Source: Lepidostoma basale (taxonomy: Eukaryota > Arthropoda > Insecta > Trichoptera > Lepidostomatidae). Taken from it: a stretch of 64,000 nucleotides of DNA. The position numbers were made by a program, and so were the translations under genes. The notes under the pieces were generated by a model. That model was not told where the DNA came from, made no database searches, and saw only the letters and a list, made by a program, of their open reading frames with translations. Location: positions 806,001 through 870,000 of the forward strand of contig JAHDVF020001353.1 in NCBI GenBank assembly GCA_022606425.2. The letters are read 5' to 3'. Below are positions 58,135-64,000 of the stretch, piece after piece (positions within the stretch are counted from its first letter, which is position 1; each line of letters opens with the position of its first letter).

Positions 58135-58500
58135 CCTTTCGCCTTGCTAAGGCATTATGCCTCATGATGCCTTTGGAAGGCGAAATAAGTCATTTCCTAT
58201 AGGGAACTATAATTATTAATATGTATGAAAAAACGATAGTTTTCAAGGAGTATTAATATAATATTATGTATGACATGTTTCGACCTTCTAAGGCATTATC
58301 AAATGTCTTAGAAGGGCGTCAAAATCACATTTGATAATGCCTTAGAAGGGCGAAACATGCCATACATAAATATTATAATAAACCTCCCTGAAAACTATCG
58401 TTTTTTCATACATATTAATAATTAAATATGGAGTTTTACATCATTGTTCAAGAAACAATAAATATGGGAATTATAACAATAAAATTTCTATAAAACAGGC
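58135..58500. repeat. HHR-7 palindromic elements
   Basis: Two units. 58140-58200 holds CTCATGA, T, GCCTT-TGG-AAGGC, GAA, ATAAGT, C (core one change). 58255-58400 is a tight palindrome: ATGTATGACATGTTTCGACC ... GGGCGAAACATGCCATACAT with inner arms of TAAGGCATTATCAAATG. Outer TTTTACATCATTGTTCAAG recurs at 4935 and 63285. Confidence 0.6.
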
Positions 58501-59811
58501 GTTTTCATTCGTATTACCTAGAAATTTTAGATTGTATAAAGTCACATAATTAGCCGAATTAAACTTAATTTGATACGATACAACTCTTTCCGCTTCGAAT
58601 TTGTTCTGAATTTTTGGCTCGATGAAGAATGTGAGTATCGAAATAAATCTCAGTTTATTTCCATCTACCCCTCGGTTAATTCAAGATTGGTACTAAAGTT
58701 AATTGTTACACCTTTGTTCGCAGTGGGGAAATAAAAATAATTTCCTTTTATTCTTTAGATGAAAGAAATTCTGCAGGTGATGAATTACTTTTAATAAATC
58801 AAAGGGAACCATATTTCCGATGAGACAAATTGCTCCCTCCTCTTCGTAATACCTTTCAATAATAAATGAAGGAATTCTTTCATATTAAGAAAGATTTTCG
58901 CTGATATTCCGAGGTGATAGTACTTCATATTACAACCTGCCTTTTTTACGTTATGATAAAAATACTTATACTTAGGTACATGTTTGGATTTACCATATAT
59001 GCATATTTTTAATCAAATTAATGGATTTAAAAATTTATAATAGCTGACATCTATATAAATAAATGCGAAAGTATGTTATTGTGTTGCCAGATTACTCAGT
59101 TAATCGTGAACAGATCTTCGGGAAACTTTCAGAATCGATTATATGAAATCTGGCGGTGGTTATAGGCATATTTTTGTTATTTTTTTTAGAGGTATACAAT
59201 ACATATTCAAAATTTAAAAAGAACACATTAAAATAATGTTAATGTCTATGATATTGGCTTTATTTAATAGATAATTTTATGCCATTAATGATTAAATATG
59301 ATTTCGGGCATATGAGCGCCACGGCTAGCTCGAATTAAGCGCAATCGTGAAATCCAATTCTCGACAATTGTCGTATTTGTGTATGAGTATTATCTTCTTT
59401 TCTGACGTCAGTCTATTCATGGTTAAATAGCAAAACGTACTGACTACAAATCAACTGTCAAATTGACAGTCTGTAGAAACAATGTTGCCAGTTTAAAAAC
59501 CTAACCTCTAAAAAAAACACCCCATATAATGTTTTAAAAAATTGTACTCATGCTTTTATTATGACTGAATTTTAATATAATGTGTTACATATATACGAGT
59601 ATCTTGGTCCATTAGGTTGGCGTCGCCTTTTTAGTTTTTCCATCCATTAGTCCCTCCATAAGTTCCCATTTTGGGATCTTGGGAAAATCCGTGTAGCTCG
59701 TCTTTCTGGAGACGTTTCTGAGATCGTTGCAGTCACCATCATAACCACCCTGAAGATATTACCATACATACATATCTTTGATGGAAGTTAGTTTTAAATA
59801 ATTTTGTGGGA
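58501..59811. other. Long unassigned stretch
   Basis: About 1.3 kb without a repeat match, convincing frame or structured motif. It is the largest such gap in the window and may be single-copy DNA. Confidence 0.4.
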
Positions 59812-60319
59812 TGTGGTGAGAGATAAAAGCAGTGGAGGTTTCAGCGTTTATTGCAGGTCACAAGTAATCATACGTTAACAGTATTATGAACTCGTGATGG
59901 AGCGTGCGCCTGGACGTCGATAGCAGCTGGGGCTGATGGCTCACTGGGCAGTAGCGTCGGTCGGCGGGGGCGAAGACTCGTCGGAAGTTGCGTGGCGTAG
60001 CAGTGTAGACAGTTGCGTAGCTCGGTAGGAGGGTAGACTTGACGGCGTAGACTCGTGTCGGTTAGAAGTCGCAAGAAGGAATACTGTCCATGGTGGTCGG
60101 ATGTACCGCTTTTATATGCTTTACTTCCATTTTCACACGATGCTCTGCTCTAGTGACCTAGCGACCAAACTGAATATATCAGGGCCCTCGACTCATCAGT
60201 TTTGATAAGTAGGTCCTGAGTCAGGCGTTTTCGGTTATTCGTGTCATATATTTCATCATGAAATATGCTGGTTTAGCAGTCGAATTCCGCTTATATGGGA
60301 TATGCATTTAACCCCAACA
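59812..60319 (-). mobile_element. Solo LTR, copy 2
   Basis: Minus strand: starts TGTTGGGGTT, ends CTCTCACCACA. A TATA box (GCATATAAAAGCGGTACATC) is at about 60110, AATAAA near 59855. Shares most of 52443-53067, but lacks a segment of roughly 110 bp in the leader region where copy 1 repeats GTAGACTCGTGTC-type units. Confidence 0.72.
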
Positions 60320-60424
60320 TAATAATTAAATAAAACGATTTTTTATAATAACTTCTTTCGACAGCGACAGACTGGTCGTTTTTTTACTCAAATATAAAAT
60401 GACGGCCTCATAAGTAGTTTGAGA
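60320..60424. other. Spacer with GACAGCGACAGACTGG scrap
   Basis: TTCGACAGCGACAGACTGGT resembles an inverted HHR-5 scrap; too short to call. Confidence 0.25.
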
Positions 60425-60548
60425 AATTATCGTGCATGCAAGACATGATGTATCAATGTTGAGGAATCAAAAGATGTTGATCAAGAAAGAACAGTGTGAC
60501 GGTTAATTTTTTCTGTCTCTTTCTTCGGGGAGACAGTGTGATGGTGAG
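60425..60548 (+). pseudogene. LINE-A 3' end relic
   Basis: ATGCAAGACATGATGTATCA, AATGTTGAGGAATCAAAAGA and CGGGGAGACAGTGTGATGG. Diverged, no frame. Confidence 0.6.
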
Positions 60549-60889
60549 AAAGTATCTTATTCGTTCTTCATTCGTATTTTCCACATCGTCACGGTACGTA
60601 TCTCCCAGAGCATAACATGGCATTAAAAACGCAGTATCGGGTTGCAATTTCTCGAATGCACATATATTCGATCCAAAACAAACATATTTCGTCTCAATTC
60701 CAATTCCCCCGTATGAGATTTATAAATCCCTGCAAGCGCTTCTTGCATTTTATGCATTTTTAAATTTTCCTTATATATAGAAACCTGATAGCTACAGAAC
60801 ATTGGCGTATCCTAAAATATCCAAAATAAGTGTTTATTTTTTATTCTCGCAATGATACTGATAAAGACGATGGCATGACCAAATTGATC
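60549..60889. other. Unassigned
   Basis: Nothing recognised. Confidence 0.35.
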
Positions 60890-60904
60890 AATGTGTTCAT
60901 GTTA

Positions 60905-61630
60905 ACTAACTAACTAACTAACCATCACGCCGTCTCCCCGAAGGGGTAGGCAGAAAGAATGGACTGCCACACCTTTCTTTCCTGACATATTTCTCTCGCT
61001 TCCTCAATATTCATACATCGTGTCATGCACGCGCGTCGATTTCTCTGACTCCTCTCATGGCCGACATTCAATATTTGATTTATTTGATCGTGCCACGTTT
61101 TCCTTGGTCTTCCTCTATTTCTGGTACCATTTACATCATTAACATATAATTTTTTTACCATTCTTTCTTCATTCATTCTTTCCATATGTCCAAACCATCT
61201 TAATGATCCTTTCATTATTTTGTTCATGACACCATCATTCGCACCGCATTCACTTCTTATATTTTCATTCGACACTCTATCATACACAGAGTATCCACAC
61301 ATTCGTCTAAGAGATCTCATTTCTACTGCATTTATTCTACTTTCATCCTTCTTTGCCAGTTCCATGCTTCGCTTCCATACATAAGGGTCGGTAGAAGAAC
61401 ACCATTGTGCACTGCCATTCTAGCTTTTTTGGATAGGTTTTTGTTTGCGATGACAACTTTAAGTGCACCATTCACTTTGTTGCCTGCCCCAACCCTTCTT
61501 TCAATATCCCTCTCCACTCTCCCATCTCTTGTAAACATACTACCTAAATACACAAACTCATCTACTTGCTCCAAGTTTTCACCATTCACGCTAATGTTGC
61601 AGACTGTCGTGGTTTGTTACGTGTTACGTT
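60905..61630 (-). pseudogene. LINE-A copy (VNDVNGTRNRG) with 15-bp TSD
   Basis: The minus frames read MNGENLEQVDEFVYLGSMFTRDGRVERDIERRVGAGNKVNGALKVVIANKNLSKKARMAVHNGVLLPTLMYGSEAWNWQR, then after a one-base deletion near 61355 KKDESRINAVEMRSLRRMCGYSVYDRV through ILSAYPFGETA; tail (GTTA)n at 60905-60921. AATGTGTTCATGTTA at 60890-60904 and 61631-61645 is the target duplication. It shows the AGNKVNGAL sequence lost by deletion in the 41533 copy. Confidence 0.88.
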
Positions 61631-61645
61631 AATGTGTTCATGTTA

Positions 61646-61799
61646 CGATGCAGAAATATAGTAGAAGTTCAAGAGGCTGACATACCCTTGACCCTTTTTA
61701 GTTAGTTCGTTATAATATCAAACCTACCGAACCTTTTTACGAAGGGGAGTCAAAAATATTTAATACGAAAGAAAACATATAGTTTCTATAAGTTTTATC
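61646..61799. other. Unassigned
   Basis: Short AT-rich spacer; 61770-61800 resembles HHR-7-associated ends (GAAAACATATAGTTTCTATA). Confidence 0.3.
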
Positions 61800-62335
61800 A
61801 TCTTATCCAAAAAAGCTAAAATGTCAGTGCACAATGGTGTTCTTATACCGACCCTTATGTATGAAAGCAAAGCATGGAACTGGAAAAAGAAGGATGAAAG
61901 TAGAATAAATGCAGTAGAAATGAGATTTCCTAAACAAATGTGTGATACTCTGTTTATGATAAAGTGTCAAATGAAAATATAAGAAGTGAATGCGGTGCGA
62001 ATGATGGTGTTTGAACAAAATAATGAAAGGTTCTTTTAGATGGTTTAGACATATGGAAAGAATGAATGAAGAAAGAATGGTAATAAAAGTATATGTTAAC
62101 GATGTAAATGGAACTAGGAATAGAGGAAGACCGAGGAAAACGTGGCACGATCAAATAAATCAAATATTGAATGTCAGCCATGTAAGGAGTCAGAGAAATC
62201 GACGCGCGTCCATGACACGATGTATGAATTTTGATGAATCGAGAGAAATATGTCAGGAAAGAAAAGTGTGGCAGTCCATTATTTCTGCCTACCCCTTCGG
62301 GGAGACTAAGTTAGTTAATTAGTTTGTTAGTTTTA
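61800..62335 (+). pseudogene. LINE-A copy (frameshifted)
   Basis: It starts at LSKKAKMSVHNGVLIPTLMYESKAWNWKKKDESRINAVEM, with a one-base loss near 61945 and another near 62010. The open frame then runs MNKIMKGSFRWFRHMERMNEERMVIKVYVNDVNGTRNRGRPRKTWHDQINQILNVSHVRSQRNRRASMTRCMNFDESREICQERKVWQSIISAYPFGE. The GGCGTGATG end is deleted and the tail is GTTAGTTAATTAG. Confidence 0.8.
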
Positions 62336-62834
62336 TGATATTTTATGGTATTGAATGTTCGTCTTGCTAAGACATTTGAGTATAAAATTACATAAAATAC
62401 TATCACTTGGTTGCTATGGTCTCTTTGTTTGATGAAATTAGTAATTTAAATTTAATCCAGATGCATACAATTCATTTAAACTTCTATAAAACGTGTATTT
62501 TCATCAATATTGTGTATTTCAAAAAAAAAATCAATTAATGTTCAAATCAATGGAAAATTTCGACATGTCTTAACACCAAATGATACCATAAAAGGTATTA
62601 TACGCATGTACGAGTACAAGCAATTAATACGAGTGAAAACCTCTGATTTCTAGAAGTTTTTATTTGTTATGTGAATGACATGTTTTTCGCCATTATAATG
62701 CGCCATTGAGTTGATTACATCACAAAAACGGCGCTTTAAAAGTTAGCATATTATTATTATTATTATTATTATTATAACACATTTTCAAATATATACAAAT
62801 AGAGTACTCCTTAGCTATTCAATTAAATTAAATA
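62336..62834. other. Repeat debris and (TTA)n microsatellite
   Basis: TTCTAGAAGTTTTTATTTG and GAATGACATGTTTTTCGCC near 62650-62690 are HHR-7-like. GGCGCTTTAAAAGTTAGCAT then (TTA)n at 62745-62775 resembles an L2-like 3' end. Confidence 0.4.
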
Positions 62835-62886
62835 AAACTGTGAATGAACAAATTTTGTTTTTTGTATCACAATTGTATTTTATTTT

Positions 62887-62931
62887 ACGCGACAGCTGTT
62901 TCATCAACCAATATTGACATCATCAGGTGTT
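62887..62931 (-). ncRNA. HHR-3 hammerhead ribozyme, left arm, consensus core
   Basis: Minus strand: TAACAC, CTGATGA (62926-62920), extra T, GTCAAT-ATTG-GTTGAT (stem II, four pairs plus two G-U), GAA, AC-AGCT-GT (2-bp stem III, self-complementary overall), C at 62891, GCGT. Stem I: ACAC/GCGT with one A-C mismatch. The core is fully consensus, with GUC cleavage. Confidence 0.78.
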
Positions 62932-63074
62932 ACAATAATTTATCAAGTGTTAAATTTTCGTAATTTTTTTAATCTTTGTGTATTTATTCCTATGTCGACA
63001 TTTGACATAGGTACAAATACTCGTACACAAAGATTCGAAAAATCACGAAAATTTGACATTTGATATATTATTGT

Positions 63075-63119
63075 AACACCTGATGATGTCAACATTGGTT
63101 GATGAAACAGCTGTCGCGT
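63075..63119 (+). ncRNA. HHR-3 hammerhead ribozyme, right arm, consensus core
   Basis: AACAC, CTGATGA (63080-63086), extra T, GTCAAC-ATTG-GTTGAT, GAA, AC-AGCT-GT, C at 63115, GCGT. Same fold as the left arm. All core residues are consensus; stem I has one mismatch. Confidence 0.78.
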
Positions 63120-63172
63120 AAAATAATATACAATTGTGATACAAAAAACAAAGTTTATTCATTAACAGTTTA

Positions 63173-63320
63173 AAATGTTAAGGTATCATTGTGTTTCGGC
63201 CAAAACAATGGACTATTTAAATAAAATAAAACTTCTAGAAAACAGACGTTTTCATGCGTATTTATTATTAAATACATATGGAGTTTTACATCATTGTTCG
63301 AGAAAAAATATAAATGAATG
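63173..63320. repeat. Repeat shared with 30400-30460; HHR-7-associated end
   Basis: GGTATCATTGTGTTTCGGCC and AAAACAATGGACTATT follow both HHR-3 elements (compare 30408-30440), so the repeat unit extends beyond the palindrome. ACGTTTTCATGCGTATTTAT and GGAGTTTTACATCATTGTTC are HHR-7-type ends. Confidence 0.55.
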
Positions 63321-63867
63321 TTTTATTATGATAAAAAATACAGCGTTCTGATCAAGTATAGACTTTTATGCTTGAGATAAATCGAAAACAAACGCCCTAT
63401 TTTACAGACGACCATTATTTTGGCTTCACGTCTTGAAAGGACTATTTTTAAACAAAATTTTCTCGCTTTTGTTTTTGTCATCTCCTGATATCTGCAGATC
63501 GCGTGACTTAGTTTTTTCGCTGTCAAAAGGCGTAGGGTAGTATATTAAAAATTCACTTACGTACCACGTGACGCCCTTGTCGTAGAGTTACTTCACCTTC
63601 ATAAATAACCAATTCCAATCTTCTAGGTAAGAGAGAATCACTGTTTTCTATTTCCCTTCTCATAAAGGACTTCTTTATTTTTGCTTCTTGTGCATAGCTA
63701 ACAGTATGGGAGAGCTTGTATTCTCGACTGAATATGGAAATATATTGTGATAGCACATTACATGTATACGAGATGAGTAGTTTTCAATTATATTTTGTAT
63801 TTAATAGTGTATATCTCGTATGGATATGTATAGAAGTAGAGTTTAGGTGGATGAAAAGGGGGTTCCC
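63321..63867. other. Unassigned
   Basis: Two minus-strand frames of about 66 codons (63326-63526 and 63553-63756) have no recognised domain. They are separated by a GTACGTAAG-like segment that could be read as a donor on the minus strand. No further support. Confidence 0.25.
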
Positions 63868-63950
63868 ACCACATACCCGAGGGAGTTATAAGGCGCAGCG
63901 TCGCCCTTTCGTCAGCCTCGCTCATGCACTTCCTAGACCTGTTCCCCATC
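63868..63950 (+). repeat. Short repeat, partner at 57165-57260
   Basis: GGCGCAGCGTCGCCCTTTCG and TCAGCCTCGCTCATGCACTT. Class unknown. Confidence 0.45.
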
Positions 63951-63954
63951 CATC

Positions 63955-64000
63955 GCAAACAAAAGCCTATCCAAAGAAGCTAGGATGGCAGCGCATAATG
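63955..64000 (+). pseudogene. LINE-A copy, runs off the window
   Basis: CATCGCAAACAAAAGCCTAT and AAGCTAGGATGGCAGCGCAT encode the IANKSLSKEARMAAHN segment. The copy continues beyond the end. Confidence 0.75.

Larger units (their letters stand above)
62835..63172. repeat. HHR-3 foldback element with two intact-core ribozymes
   Basis: Inverted arms of ~100 bp: AAACTGT, TTTTGTATCACAATTGTATT and TTTTACGCGACAGCTGTTTC on the left against GAAACAGCTGTCGCGTAAAA, TACAATTGTGATACAAAA and AACAGTTT on the right. The inner parts also pair (TTTTCGTAATTTTTT / GAAAAATCACGAAAATT; CCTATGTCGACATTTGACATAGG at the centre). The whole ~338 bp can fold into one long hairpin. No ORF. Confidence 0.8.

Noticed and set aside
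60345..60385. HHR-5 motif near GACAGCGACAGACTGG
   Set aside because: Only fragments of stem III and stem I sequence are present; no core or stem II.
808..63172. Palindromes as CRISPR arrays or rho-independent terminators
   Set aside because: The genome is eukaryotic. The palindromes are dispersed, not regularly spaced, and their conserved part is the hammerhead core, not a repeat-spacer pattern.
1..64000. Penelope-type RT or GIY-YIG endonuclease as partner of the hammerhead repeats
   Set aside because: All RT fragments seen have non-LTR C-terminal features; no GIY-YIG motif was found. The partner, if any, is outside the window.
1..64000. Endogenous viral genes
   Set aside because: No viral capsid, envelope or polymerase motifs recognised. 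The only LTRs are solo and without coding sequence.

Overview
This window looks like arthropod, most likely insect, nuclear DNA: AT-rich, without prokaryotic operons, and built almost entirely of transposable elements. I found no recognisable host protein gene, rRNA or functional tRNA. The best non-transposon candidate is one 61-codon exon-like stretch at 1174-1359, and it is weak. The species cannot be fixed from the sequence; the mix of RTE-, jockey/CR1- and L2-like LINEs with mariners fits an insect. Family names below (LINE-A, RTE-A to RTE-F, J, G, L2, S, SINE1/2, T, HHR-1 to 8) are working labels for this window only.

The dominant family, LINE-A, has more than 30 5'-truncated copies on both strands. 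Each encodes the C-terminal end of a non-LTR reverse transcriptase and ends in a conserved GGCGTGATGGTTAGTTAGTT-type tail with a tetranucleotide (GTTA)n run. Several copies have clear target-site duplications of 8-16 bp (2043-2597, 2998-3463, 14787-15262, 25745-26241, 41533-42664, 60905-61630). One RTE-type LINE (RTE-A, 44825-48185, minus) keeps an uninterrupted 1000-codon endonuclease/reverse-transcriptase ORF; a 5'-truncated relative lies at 51382-52067. Other LINE fragments belong to at least eight more lineages.

DNA transposons include a nearly intact mariner (6533-7853, perfect inverted repeats and a single frameshift), an older mariner (48194-49423), two copies of a ~780-bp TTAA-flanked element (13186-13966 and 24213-24995), a second TTAA-flanked MITE (34142-34600), a TA-flanked element (11930-12932), a pogo-like MITE (28446-28763) and a hAT-like MITE (32662-32832). 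There are three tRNA-derived SINE1 copies, a different tRNA-like SINE head (32902-32971), a composite repeat S that shares the LINE-A 3' tail, and two solo LTRs (52443-53067, 59812-60319).

The most interesting content is a set of dispersed, mostly palindromic repeats carrying hammerhead-ribozyme-like motifs. Six sites (22557-22597, 22892-22930, 23171-23217, 53165-53210, 62887-62931, 63075-63119) keep the consensus core CUGANGA - stem II hairpin - GAAA - short self-complementary stem III - GUC. Five of these six also have a pairing stem I. At least five unrelated-looking repeat families share this architecture, and all have one extra residue between the core and stem II. In two elements (22830-23290, 62835-63172) two ribozymes sit in inverted orientation, one on each arm, so either strand's transcript would carry one. 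This suggests a family of non-autonomous, possibly retrozyme- or Penelope-related elements; no autonomous Penelope-type protein is seen in the window.

Nesting is extensive (LINE into LINE 3' UTR, LINE into S, L2 into LINE-A, LINE into the hammerhead repeats, DNA transposon into LINE-A), so relative insertion ages can be read directly.
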